Assembly: GCA_964511405.1 (NCBI GenBank)
Contig: CAZEFK010000017.1
Coordinates: forward strand, 1-47,897
Reading direction: 5' to 3'
Origin: CAZEFK01 sp964511405
GTDB lineage: Bacteria; Pseudomonadota; Alphaproteobacteria; Elsterales; Elsteraceae
DNA: 47,897 nucleotides
A program made the translations under genes and the position numbers. Below, in pieces: positions 24,823 through 33,033 of this stretch (position 1 is the first letter of the stretch; each line of letters begins with the position of its first letter). Below the pieces are notes generated by a model. That model was given only the letters and a program-made list of their open reading frames with translations. It did no database searches and was not told where the DNA came from.

Positions 24823-26112
24823 ATGTCCGACAACCAGATGAGCCGCCGCGCGGTTCTCACAGGCGCTGCCGTCACGGGCGCCGCGCTGGCCCTGGCCCGC
24901 GGGGCCACCGCTGCGGAGGCCGCTCGGCTGCGGATGTTCTGGTGGGGCTCGCAGGACCGCGCGCGCCGGACCTTCGCCGTTGCCGACCTGTATCATCAGC
25001 AGACTCCGGGCGTGACCCTGGCCGGCGAGGCCGCGGGCGGCGACTATTTCCAGAAGCTGGCGACCCAGGTGGCCGGGCGCAACGCCCCCGACGTCTTCCA
25101 GCTGGAACCGCTGACCCTCGCCGACTATGCCCGGCGCGGCGCCTGTGCGCCGCTCGATCCGCTGATCCCGAAGCCGCTTGATATCACCGACTTCGGCCAG
25201 GCGATGCGCGACCTGTGCGTGGTCGACGGCAAGACCTACGGCGTCGCCTTGGGCCTCAACGCCGTATGCCTGTTCTACGACACCGTGGCCTTCGAGAAGG
25301 CCGGATTGCCGGCGCCCACCGACCAGACCGACTGGACGCACTATGCCGACCTCTCGGTCGAGCTCAGCAAGGCGCTCAAGCCCGAGGGCAAGTTTGCCTC
25401 GCCCGATGCCAGCAACTACCATGCGGCGTTCGAGTACTGGCTGCACCAGCGCGGCAAGCTGCTGTTCAAGGCCGACCGGACGATCGGCTTCGACGTCGAC
25501 GACGCCCAGGAGTGGTTCGCCTACTGGGCCGACCTGCGGCGGCGCGGCGGCTGCTGCACGCCGGATATCACGGCGCTCGACCTGCATCAGATCGAGAACA
25601 GCGCGCTGGTGCTGGGCAAGGCGGCGATGTCGCTGGCCTATTCCAACCAGATGGTCGGATATCAGGGCCAGGTCCGCAACAAGCTGGGCATCACCACCTA
25701 TCCGGCGGGCGGCCCGGGCGCCAAGCCCGGCCATTTCTACCGGCCGGCCCTGATCTGGAGCGTCGCGGCGACCTCCAAGCACAAGGAGGTGGCGGCCGAC
25801 TTCATCCGCTTCTTCGTCAAGGACCCGGCCGCCGCCAAGGTCCTGGGCGTCGAGCGCGGCGTGCCGATGTCGCCGGCGATCCGCAGCCTGATCCTGCCCG
25901 ACCTCAATCCGGTCGAGCAGGCCACCGTCCAATATGTGAATGGCCTGGCCGACAAGGTCGGGACCTATCCGCCGCCGCCGCCCAAGGGCGCCCGCGAGCT
26001 CGACGAAGGCATGATCCGGCCGATCAGCCTGGAGATCGCGTTCGGCAAGATGTCGATCGCCGACGGCGCCAAGAAGCTGGTGTCAGACGCCAAGGCCGCC
26101 TTCCAGGGGTGA
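24823..26112 (+). CDS. sugar ABC transporter substrate-binding protein (copy 1)
   Basis: Periplasmic receptor of 429 residues in the CUT1 extracellular solute-binding family 1. The N-terminus MSRRAVLTGAAVTGAALALA is a twin-arginine signal. Mature motifs are LRMFWWGSQDRARRTF, GDYFQKLATQVAGRNAPDVF, FYDTVAFEKAGLPAPTDQTD (the usual hinge region of sugar receptors) and FIRFFVKDPAAAKVLGVERG. GGGAGGG precedes the ATG. It is almost the same protein as the next gene: one identical block runs for about 48 residues from GEAAGGDYFQ to DPLIP. The ligand is unknown; DUF2264 linkage suggests a glycan fragment. Confidence 0.9.
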   Translation: MSDNQMSRRAVLTGAAVTGAALALARGATAAEAARLRMFWWGSQDRARRTFAVADLYHQQTPGVTLAGEAAGGDYFQKLATQVAGRNAPDVFQLEPLTLADYARRGACAPLDPLIPKPLDITDFGQAMRDLCVVDGKTYGVALGLNAVCLFYDTVAFEKAGLPAPTDQTDWTHYADLSVELSKALKPEGKFASPDASNYHAAFEYWLHQRGKLLFKADRTIGFDVDDAQEWFAYWADLRRRGGCCTPDITALDLHQIENSALVLGKAAMSLAYSNQMVGYQGQVRNKLGITTYPAGGPGAKPGHFYRPALIWSVAATSKHKEVAADFIRFFVKDPAAAKVLGVERGVPMSPAIRSLILPDLNPVEQATVQYVNGLADKVGTYPPPPPKGARELDEGMIRPISLEIAFGKMSIADGAKKLVSDAKAAFQG

Positions 26113-26138
26113 GGCGGCAACCAACAGGGAGGGATCCG

Positions 26139-27425
26139 ATGCCGATCGAACTGACCCGCCGCCGCCTGCTCCAGGCCGGTGCCGCCGCCGGCGCGCTGGT
26201 TGCCGACGGGCGCCCCGCTGCCGCCGCCGAGGCGCGGCTGCGGATGTACTGGTGGGGCTCGCAGGACCGCGCCCGCCGCACCTTGGCGGTCGCCGACGCC
26301 TACCACAAGGCGAAGCCCGACGTGACCCTGACCGGGGAGGCCGCGGGCGGCGACTATTTCCAGAAGCTGGCCACCCAGGTCGCCGGGCGCAACGCCCCCG
26401 ATGTCTTCCAGCTGGAGCCGCTGACCCTCGCCGACTATGCCCGCCGCGGCGCCTGCGCGCCGCTGGACCCGCTGATCCCCAACCCGCTCGACATCGCCGA
26501 CTTCGGCCAGGCCATGCGCGATCTGTGCGTGGTCGACGGCAAGACCTGGGGCGTGGCGCTGGGCCTGAACGCCTTCTCGATGTTCTACGACACGGCGGCG
26601 TTCCAGAAGGCCGGGCTGCCGGCGCCGACCGACAAGACCGACTGGAAGCAGTACGCCGACCTCTCGGTCGAGCTCAGCAAGGCGCTGAAGCCCGAGGGAA
26701 AATTCGGGTCGCCCGACGGCAGCCGTTATCACTACGTCTTCGAATATTTCCTGCACCAGCGCGGCAAGCTGACCTTCACCGCCGAGGGCAAGATCGGCTT
26801 CGACGCCGACGACGCCAAGGAGTGGTTCAGCTACTGGGCCGATCTGCGCCAGCGCGGCGGCTGCGTGACGCCCGATATCATGGCCCTCGACCTGCTGCAG
26901 ATCGAAAGCAGCGCCCTGGTCCTGGGCAAGGCCGCGATCTCGCTCGCCTTCTCCAACCAGATGGTCGGCTACCAAGGCCAGGTGAAGGACAAGCTGGGGA
27001 TCACCACCTTCCCCGCCGGCCCCCCGGGCTCCAAGCCCGGCCTGTTCTACCGCCCGGCGCTGATCTGGAGCATCGCCGCCACCTCCAAGTACAAGGAGCA
27101 GGCGGCCGATTTCATCCGCTTCTTCGTCAAGGACCCGGCCGCCGCCAAGATCCTGGGCGTCGAGCGCGGCGTGCCGATGTCGCCGGCCATGCGCCAGGTG
27201 ATCCTGCCCGACCTCAACGAGATCGAGCGTGCGAGCGTCGAGTACGTGAACTTCGTGGCCGACAAGGTCGGCCCCTACCCGCCGGCGCCGCCCAAGGGCG
27301 CCCACGAGTTCGACGACGCCATAATGCGGCCGATCGCCGAGCAGATCGCCTTCGGCAAGCTGTCCATCGCCGACGGCGCCAAGAAGATGGTCGCGGACGC
27401 CAAGGCGACGTTCGAGCGCGCCTAG
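26139..27425 (+). CDS. sugar ABC transporter substrate-binding protein (copy 2)
   Basis: Paralogue of the preceding gene, 428 residues, 26 bases downstream with its own AGGGAGGG ribosome-binding site. The signal MPIELTRRRLLQAGAAAGAL is again twin-arginine type. Differences from copy 1 cluster in likely ligand-contact or surface parts (for example NAFSMFYDT against NAVCLFYDT, and SRYHYVFEYFLHQRGKLTFT against a HAAFEYW version), so the two may bind related but different sugars. The many silent differences mean the duplication is not very recent. Confidence 0.9.
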   Translation: MPIELTRRRLLQAGAAAGALVADGRPAAAAEARLRMYWWGSQDRARRTLAVADAYHKAKPDVTLTGEAAGGDYFQKLATQVAGRNAPDVFQLEPLTLADYARRGACAPLDPLIPNPLDIADFGQAMRDLCVVDGKTWGVALGLNAFSMFYDTAAFQKAGLPAPTDKTDWKQYADLSVELSKALKPEGKFGSPDGSRYHYVFEYFLHQRGKLTFTAEGKIGFDADDAKEWFSYWADLRQRGGCVTPDIMALDLLQIESSALVLGKAAISLAFSNQMVGYQGQVKDKLGITTFPAGPPGSKPGLFYRPALIWSIAATSKYKEQAADFIRFFVKDPAAAKILGVERGVPMSPAMRQVILPDLNEIERASVEYVNFVADKVGPYPPAPPKGAHEFDDAIMRPIAEQIAFGKLSIADGAKKMVADAKATFERA

Positions 27426-27477
27426 CGCGGGATGAGATCAGGTTGACCCGCTGGAGAAAGCCTCGGACCGGCGGGAG

Positions 27478-27576
27478 TCCCTCTCCACCCAGCCTCCTCC
27501 CACAAGGGGAGGAGGAGTTCTGTCATTCCAGCTTCGCCCCTCCTCCCCCCGTGGGAGGAGGCCGGGTGGAGGGGGA
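27478..27576. repeat. long inverted repeat (REP-like) between SBP copy 2 and the DUF2264 gene
   Basis: The left arm 27478-27515 and the reverse complement of the right arm 27537-27576 agree at nearly all positions over about 37 bases (core CCTCCTCCCAC followed by GGGGAGGAGG). Each arm is itself partly self-complementary. The 21-base spacer is unrelated. In RNA this makes a very stable branched hairpin that should shield the upstream mRNA or reduce read-through. The CCTCCTCCC/GGGAGGAGG style resembles dispersed intergenic repeats of GC-rich proteobacteria. Confidence 0.75.
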
Positions 27577-27635
27577 ATCACGACGATTCCATTTCATGCA
27601 CATCCCGCTCTAGCGCCGCAACCTGGAGAGATTTT

Positions 27636-29534
27636 ATGTCCGTCGCCGAGGCGATCCGCACCAACCCGCTGGCCAGCCGGGCCGATGCCGCCCGGCTGCT
27701 CACGGACCTGTTCCGGCCGCTGGTGCCCTGCTTCAGCCCCGGCCGGGCGCAGGTCCGCCTCGGCGCGGAGTCGGCCCATTTCGACCGCAAGGCCGAATGG
27801 TTCGAAGGCTGGGCGCGGCCGCTGTGGGGGCTGGCGCCGCTCCACGCCGGCGGCGGCCGCTTCGACCACTGGGACCTGTTCCGCCAGGGCCTGGTGGCGG
27901 GCACCGATCCCGCCCATCCGGAATATTGGGAACTGGTGACCGGCCACAACCAGCGCGCGGTCGAGATGGCGGCGCTGGGCTTCGCCTTGGCGCTGGCGCC
28001 CGACCAGCTGTGGGACCCGCTGCCGCCCGCCGCCCGCGACCGGGCGGCGGGCTGGCTCGGCCACATCCAGACCGTCGAAATGGCCGACAACAACTGGCAT
28101 TTCTTCCCGGTCATGGCCGGGCTGGGCCTGCAGCGGGTCGGCGTTGCCATCGACCAGGCCTCGCGCGACCGCCATCTCGACCGCATCGAGGCGTTCGTCC
28201 GCAGCGAAGGCTGGTATGCCGACGGCGCCGGGCGGGCGATCGACCACTACAACGGCTTTGCCCTGCAGTTCTATGGCCTGATCTACGCCCGCCATGCCGC
28301 CGGCCAGGATCCCGGGCGCGCCGGGCGCTACCGCGACCGGGCGCAGGCCTTCGCCCAGGGCTTCCGCCACTGGTTCGGCGCCGACGGCGCGGCGCTGGCG
28401 ATCGGCCGGTCGCTGACCTACCGCTTCGCCATGGCCGCGTTCTGGGGCGCGCTCGCCTATGCCGATGTCGAGGCGCTGCCCTGGGGCGTGATCCGCGGGC
28501 TGTGGGCGCGCCAGATCCGCTGGTGGCTGGCCCAGCCGATGCTCGACGCCGACGGCCGCCTGCGCATCGGCTATCGCTGGCCCAACCTGCTGATGAGCGA
28601 GGAATACAACTCGCAGGGCTCGCCCTACTGGGCGCTCAAGGCGTTCCTTCCGCTCGCCCTGCCCGACGGCCACCCGTTCTGGACCGCCGCCGAGCTGCCC
28701 CTGCCCGATGGCGACGGCGTGGCCACGCTGCGCGGCGCCGCCATGCTGGTCAACCGGCACCGCGGCGACGTGGTGGCGCTGCCGGGCGGTGCGATCCGCC
28801 CCGACATGCGCAACTCCATCGACAAGTACGGCAAGCTCGCCTACTCCAGCCGCTGGGGCCTGGGGGTCGAGGGCGAGCGCTGGCTGCATGTCGGGTTCAC
28901 CGGCGACAACCAGCTGGCGCTGAGCGCCGACGGCCGCGACTGGCGGACCCGCCGCGAGATCCAGGACTGCCGGATCGGCGACGGCTGGATCGAGACGCGC
29001 TGGAGCCCGCTCGCCGGCACCGCCATCACGACCCTGCAAGGCTTCATGCGCGGCTGGGAGGTCCGGCTGCACCGGATCACGGCGTCGGGCCCGCTGCAGG
29101 CGGTGGAGTCGGGCCACGCGGTGCCGGCGCGCAGCGGCAGCCGCGCCAAGCTGGCCGCCGCCTTCGCCGCCCCCGGGCCGCGCGGCCTGGCGCTGGCGCT
29201 GGACGACGGCAGCGTCAGCGCCGTCGTCGACCTGATCGGCAACCGGCGCGCCGCCGCGCTCGATCTGGCGCCCAACACCAGCCTGACCTTCCCGCAGGCG
29301 ACGGCGCCGGTCCTGACCGCCCAGCTGCCGGCCGGCGAAACGTTGCTGGCCGCCGCGGTGGCGGCCATGGCCGAGACCGATCCGGCCGGGCTGCAGGGCG
29401 ACCTGCCGACCGCGGCGGAGCTGATGGCGCTGGCCGAAGCGGCCGGCTGGCCGCGGGCCGGCCTGCCCGCCACCGTCGACGCCGAGATCCGCATCGAGCC
29501 CCGCAAGGCGGACGACAGCCTCACGGCGTCATAG
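27636..29534 (+). CDS. DUF2264 protein, putative glycoside hydrolase
   Basis: A 632-residue protein without signal peptide, so cytoplasmic. The N-terminal (alpha/alpha)-barrel domain matches DUF2264: WFEGWARPLWGLAPLHAGGG, GTDPAHPEYWELVTGHNQRA, EMADNNWHFFPVMAGLGLQR, SEGWYADGAGRAIDHYNGFA, and RLRIGYRWPNLLMSEEYNSQ. A beta-rich C-terminal half follows. From memory, DUF2264 proteins have been linked to glucuronidase activity (CAZy GH154); I could not verify this. In this operon it probably cleaves an imported uronic-acid-containing oligosaccharide. GGAGAG precedes the ATG. Its last 6 bases overlap the convergent regulator gene. Confidence 0.82.
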   Translation: MSVAEAIRTNPLASRADAARLLTDLFRPLVPCFSPGRAQVRLGAESAHFDRKAEWFEGWARPLWGLAPLHAGGGRFDHWDLFRQGLVAGTDPAHPEYWELVTGHNQRAVEMAALGFALALAPDQLWDPLPPAARDRAAGWLGHIQTVEMADNNWHFFPVMAGLGLQRVGVAIDQASRDRHLDRIEAFVRSEGWYADGAGRAIDHYNGFALQFYGLIYARHAAGQDPGRAGRYRDRAQAFAQGFRHWFGADGAALAIGRSLTYRFAMAAFWGALAYADVEALPWGVIRGLWARQIRWWLAQPMLDADGRLRIGYRWPNLLMSEEYNSQGSPYWALKAFLPLALPDGHPFWTAAELPLPDGDGVATLRGAAMLVNRHRGDVVALPGGAIRPDMRNSIDKYGKLAYSSRWGLGVEGERWLHVGFTGDNQLALSADGRDWRTRREIQDCRIGDGWIETRWSPLAGTAITTLQGFMRGWEVRLHRITASGPLQAVESGHAVPARSGSRAKLAAAFAAPGPRGLALALDDGSVSAVVDLIGNRRAAALDLAPNTSLTFPQATAPVLTAQLPAGETLLAAAVAAMAETDPAGLQGDLPTAAELMALAEAAGWPRAGLPATVDAEIRIEPRKADDSLTAS

Positions 29535-30113
29535 CTCGATCAGCCCCTGGCGCACGGCGCGGGTCACGGCTTCGGTGCGGCTGGCGGCGTCGAGCTTGGC
29601 GTAGATCGCCGACAGGTGGAACTTCACGGTCTGGTCGGATACGCCCAGCCGGCGCGCCACTTCCTTGTTGCTGAAGCCGTCGCGCACCGCGGCCAACACC
29701 TCGCGCTCGCGCGGGGTCAGGGCGGCGGCCGGCTCGCCTGACCAGGCCGGCGCCGGGACCAGCAGCTCCACGAGATCAGGCGGCAGCGCGACGAGGCCGG
29801 CGGCGGCGGCCGCGACCGCCGCGCGCAGCGCTGCCCCCGATGGATGGGCCGGCAGCACCGCCCGGACCCCCGCGGCCAGCCAGGCGCCCAGCGCGTCGGC
29901 GTCGGCAGCGTCGGTCAGCAGCACCGTCGCGGGTCCCGGCCCCTCCCCCGCCAGCGGGTCGGCCTCGTCGAGCACCACCACGTCGGGGCGATGCAGCGCC
30001 ATGGCCTCGGCCAAGCCGGAGCCGCCGCCGTCGACCACCGCCGAGCCGTCCAGGAGGCCGGCCAGCTCGCGCCGGCGCGCCGGATCGGCAGCCAGGACGA
30101 GAACGCGCGGCAA
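29529..30113 (-). CDS. NarL/LuxR-type response regulator with degenerate receiver
   Basis: A 194-residue regulator. The receiver domain (about 1-110) keeps a phospho-acceptor-like D49 in VVVLDEADP and the Thr in VLLTD, but only one acidic residue near the N-terminus (D10) and no conserved Lys: GVRAVLPAHPSG stands where GxxxxLxK is expected. The C-terminal LuxR HTH is intact (LTPREREVLAAVRDGFSNKE, then VARRLGVSDQTVKFHLSAIY). The start is TTG at 30113, two codons after the stop of the upstream HtrA-like gene and in the same frame, with no clear ribosome-binding site. It probably relies on translational coupling. Confidence 0.85.
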   Translation of the reverse strand: MPRVLVLAADPARRRELAGLLDGSAVVDGGGSGLAEAMALHRPDVVVLDEADPLAGEGPGPATVLLTDAADADALGAWLAAGVRAVLPAHPSGAALRAAVAAAAAGLVALPPDLVELLVPAPAWSGEPAAALTPREREVLAAVRDGFSNKEVARRLGVSDQTVKFHLSAIYAKLDAASRTEAVTRAVRQGLIEL

Positions 30114-30116
30114 GGA

Positions 30117-31028
30117 TCAGGCCGGACGTTCGGCGACCGTGACGGCGGCCTCGAGCCGCTGGCCGCCGCGCACCAGGTCGATGGCCAGGACGGCGCCGAT
30201 GCTCTCGGGCTCCAGCGCGCCCAGCAGGTCGCGGCCGCCGGCCAGCGGCTTGCCCGCGACCCCCAGCAGCACGTCGCCGACATGCAGGCCCGCGGCCTCG
30301 GCCGGACCGTCGGGCTCGATCGACATCACCATCAGACCGGCATCGCTGGCCAGCCCCAGGGCCGTCGACACCCGGCGGTCGAGCCGGGTCGGCTGGACCC
30401 CGAGCCCCAGCCAGCCGCGCACCAGCCGGCCGCTCGCCGCCAGCCGCCCGACCACGCGCTCGATGGTCGCCGCCGGGATCGCCAGCACGCGGCCGCGCGG
30501 CCCGAGCGTGCTCATGCCGATCAGCCGGCCGCCGGCATCGAGGACGGGCCCGCCCTCGGCCGCACCGGCCAAGCCGATGTCCAGCCGGATTAGGCGGTCG
30601 ATCAGCCCGCCATATTGGCTGCGCCAGGCCGGGCCGACCGCGTGGACGACCCCGAGCGCCGCGGTCGGGCCCGCTTCGGCCGCCCCAACCGCCAGCACCA
30701 GGTGCCCCGGCGCCAGCGCCGCGGGATCGGCGGGTTCGGGCACGGCCGCCGTCGCGCCCTCCACGGCCAGCACCGCGACATTGGTCGCGGGATCGCGGGC
30801 GACCAGGCGGCCTTCGGCGGCGCGCCCGCCGGCCAGGGTGACCGGCGCCACCTCGGCCCGGCCCAGCGCCTGCTCCGACGTCACGATGCGGCCGGCTTGC
30901 CAGACCAGGCCGGTCGCCACCGGTCCGCGCCGGCCGTGGATGACCGCCACCGCCGGGGCGACGGCCGCGACCAACGCGGCCAGGCGGTCGGACAGCGCGA
31001 CGAGCGGATCGATCGAAGTTGCGGACAT
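30117..31028 (-). CDS. HtrA-like pseudoprotease with PDZ domain
   Basis: 303 residues with the HtrA/DegP layout (trypsin-like domain about 25-190, PDZ about 205-300) but no signal peptide and no functional triad. The His of TNNHV is Q53 (IVTSEQAL). The Asp of DPRSD is N83 (DPATNVAVL). The Ser of GNSGG is E158 (GAAEGGPVL). The PDZ part is well kept: GWLGLGVQPTRL, GLMVMSIEPDGPAEAAGLHV, GDVLLGVAGKPL. It therefore looks like a cytoplasmic binding or scaffold protein. GGGAG precedes ATG 31028. It lies between a kinase gene (95 bases upstream) and a response-regulator gene (4 bases downstream), suggesting a signalling role. Confidence 0.8.
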   Translation of the reverse strand: MSATSIDPLVALSDRLAALVAAVAPAVAVIHGRRGPVATGLVWQAGRIVTSEQALGRAEVAPVTLAGGRAAEGRLVARDPATNVAVLAVEGATAAVPEPADPAALAPGHLVLAVGAAEAGPTAALGVVHAVGPAWRSQYGGLIDRLIRLDIGLAGAAEGGPVLDAGGRLIGMSTLGPRGRVLAIPAATIERVVGRLAASGRLVRGWLGLGVQPTRLDRRVSTALGLASDAGLMVMSIEPDGPAEAAGLHVGDVLLGVAGKPLAGGRDLLGALEPESIGAVLAIDLVRGGQRLEAAVTVAERPA

Positions 31029-31123
31029 GGCGGGCGTCTCCCTTGGCAAGGCCACCCCAAGGTAGGCCCGCCGCCGCCGCCGCGGCATCCCCCGGTCAGG
31101 TAGGCGGTTCAGGCCGACGGGGT

Positions 31124-32899
31124 TCAGGCCGATGAGGCCCGCACCGGCACCGGCGTCGCGAACACCACCCGGCTGGGCGGGAAGGCCATGGTCACGGTGG
31201 TGCCGACGTCGGGTTCGCTGTCGATGATCAGCCGGCCGCCATGGGCAGCCATCAGCGCCTTGGAGATCGGCAGCCCCAGGCCGGTGCCGCCGCGCCGCCG
31301 CGGCCCGGACAGCTGGGCGAAGGGCTGCAGCGCGATCACCGCCTCGGCCGCGGTCATGCCGCAACCGGTGTCCGATACCCGCAGCGCCAGGCCGCCCTCG
31401 CCCAGGATCGCCGCCTCGACCGTCACCCGCCCGTCCGCCGGCGTGAACTTGACCGCGTTGGACAAGAGGTTGATCAGCACCTGGCGGATCCGCACCGGGT
31501 CCACCCGCAGGGTCGGCAGCGACGGCGGCAGGACAGCCACTGGGGTCGCCGCAGCCGGCACGCCGCCCGCCTCCCAGCGCCCCGCGACCAGCCGCACGCA
31601 ACCGTCCACCAGGCTCGGGATGTCGACCAGCGCCTCGCTGAGCTCGACCCGTCCCGCTTCGATGCGCGCCATGTCCAGCACGTCGTCGACGATCGCCAGC
31701 AGATGCCGGCCGGACAGGTGGATGTCGCCGACATAGCCGAGCTGGCGCGGCCCGAGCGGCCCGGCGAAGCCCCGCTCCAGCATCTCGGCGAAGCCGAGGA
31801 TGGCATTGAGCGGCGTCCGGAACTCGTGGCTCATGTTGGCCAGGAACTCCGACTTGGCCCGGCTCGCCTGCTCGGCCGCGTCGGCCAGGTGCTCGCGCCG
31901 GCGCACCAGGCGTTCCAGGAAGCCGACCAGGACGACGATCACGACCACCGCCAGCAGCGCGCCGCCGCCCGTCAGCTCGGCATTGGTGCGCCAGGGTGCC
32001 AGCACCGCATCCTGTTCGACCGATGCTTCCACCACGACCGGAAACTCGTCGATGGCGCGGTAGGCGACGATGCGCCGGCGGTGGTCGATGTCGCTGGTCT
32101 TCCGGTAGGTGCCCGCGGGCGCCGCCACCAGGAGCTGGCGAAACAGCACCGAGTCGCCGTAGCGCCGGCCGGTGGCGCCGCCGACATGGGGATAGCGGAC
32201 CAGCAGCACCGCGTCGCGCCGGAACAGGACGAAGGCGCTGCCCGAGCCAAGCGCGATCTCTTGGTAGAAGCGGGTAAAGAAATCGGGATCGAGGGCCGCG
32301 GCCACCACGCCTTCGAAGCTGCCGTCGGCCCCGGTGATCCGCCGGGCGATGATGATCGTCTGCAGATGCGTGTCGGGATCCTCGACGGGCAGGCCGATGA
32401 AGGGCCGCGCGCTCAAGTCCGAGCGCAGCGCCCGAAAGAAGTCGCGGTCCTCGACCGGCGGCCCGGATACCGGCTGCGCCCCGGACGTGGCGACCACGTG
32501 GCCGGATCCGTCATAGACGGTCAGGGCCCGCAGGTGCGGCAAGGCCGAGACCCGCTCGCGCAGCATGTTCCCCATCGCGGCGGGGAGCACGGACCCGGCG
32601 CGCTCGGCGGCGCGCAACCATTCGACGCTGGCCTGCAGCACCAGGTCGATGCTCTGGATCGAGCGCACGGCATGGGCGGCCAGCGCCAGGTCGAGATTGC
32701 GCATCTCCTGCTTGGCGCCGGCGATGATGTCGCTGCGCGAGCGCACGACCACGGTCGTGGCCAGGCCGACGATCATGGCGATCAGCACGGCGCCCAGGCC
32801 AAGCAGCAGCCGGCTCGGCCGCGCCCGCCACAACAAGCGCTCCCACCGCGCGAGCGACGCGAAGACCGGCCCCAGCGGCCACAAGGCCTCGACCCGCAT
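31124..32899 (-). CDS. Cache-domain sensor histidine kinase
   Basis: 591 residues. The first membrane helix is about 29-52 (LLLGLGAVLIAMIVGLATTV). A periplasmic double-Cache-type sensor (about 53-305) holds LTVYDGSGHVVATSG, VEDRDFFRALRSDLSARPFI and LQTIIIARRITGADGSFEGV. The second helix is about 308-330. HisKA follows with the phospho-acceptor in NMSHEFRTPLNAILGF, then HATPase with NLLSNAVKFTPADG (N box), VSDTGCGMT (G1) and GGTGLGLPISKALM (G2). Such Cache sensors usually read small extracellular ligands. Probable partner: the NarL-type protein at 29529. Weak ribosome-binding site before the ATG. Confidence 0.92.
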   Translation of the reverse strand: MRVEALWPLGPVFASLARWERLLWRARPSRLLLGLGAVLIAMIVGLATTVVVRSRSDIIAGAKQEMRNLDLALAAHAVRSIQSIDLVLQASVEWLRAAERAGSVLPAAMGNMLRERVSALPHLRALTVYDGSGHVVATSGAQPVSGPPVEDRDFFRALRSDLSARPFIGLPVEDPDTHLQTIIIARRITGADGSFEGVVAAALDPDFFTRFYQEIALGSGSAFVLFRRDAVLLVRYPHVGGATGRRYGDSVLFRQLLVAAPAGTYRKTSDIDHRRRIVAYRAIDEFPVVVEASVEQDAVLAPWRTNAELTGGGALLAVVVIVVLVGFLERLVRRREHLADAAEQASRAKSEFLANMSHEFRTPLNAILGFAEMLERGFAGPLGPRQLGYVGDIHLSGRHLLAIVDDVLDMARIEAGRVELSEALVDIPSLVDGCVRLVAGRWEAGGVPAAATPVAVLPPSLPTLRVDPVRIRQVLINLLSNAVKFTPADGRVTVEAAILGEGGLALRVSDTGCGMTAAEAVIALQPFAQLSGPRRRGGTGLGLPISKALMAAHGGRLIIDSEPDVGTTVTMAFPPSRVVFATPVPVRASSA

Positions 32900-33033
32900 A
32901 TGTCAGCCGCCGCTGTTGCTCGTCGCCGCCATGACCCCATCCTTGCCGGAAAAGCTTAAAATAGTCTCGATTAGCATGCAGGTCCGCCGCAATGATCGTT
33001 GAATTACGTTGATTTCGGGCCGATTCTTCGACG
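32900..33033. promoter_or_regulatory. AT-rich divergent promoter region
   Basis: 134 bases between the kinase (minus) and the Lon-like gene (plus). The stretch 32949-32976 (aaaagcttaaaatagtctcg) is much AT-richer than its surroundings and contains TAAAAT on the plus strand and TATTTT on the minus strand as possible -10 elements. No well-spaced -35 could be assigned, and no heat-shock promoter consensus is clear. Confidence 0.3.

Noticed and set aside
27797..29674. Long plus-strand frame overlapping the DUF2264 gene in another phase
   Set aside because: Arg/Pro/Ala-rich shadow without start signal; the DUF2264 frame has clear family motifs.
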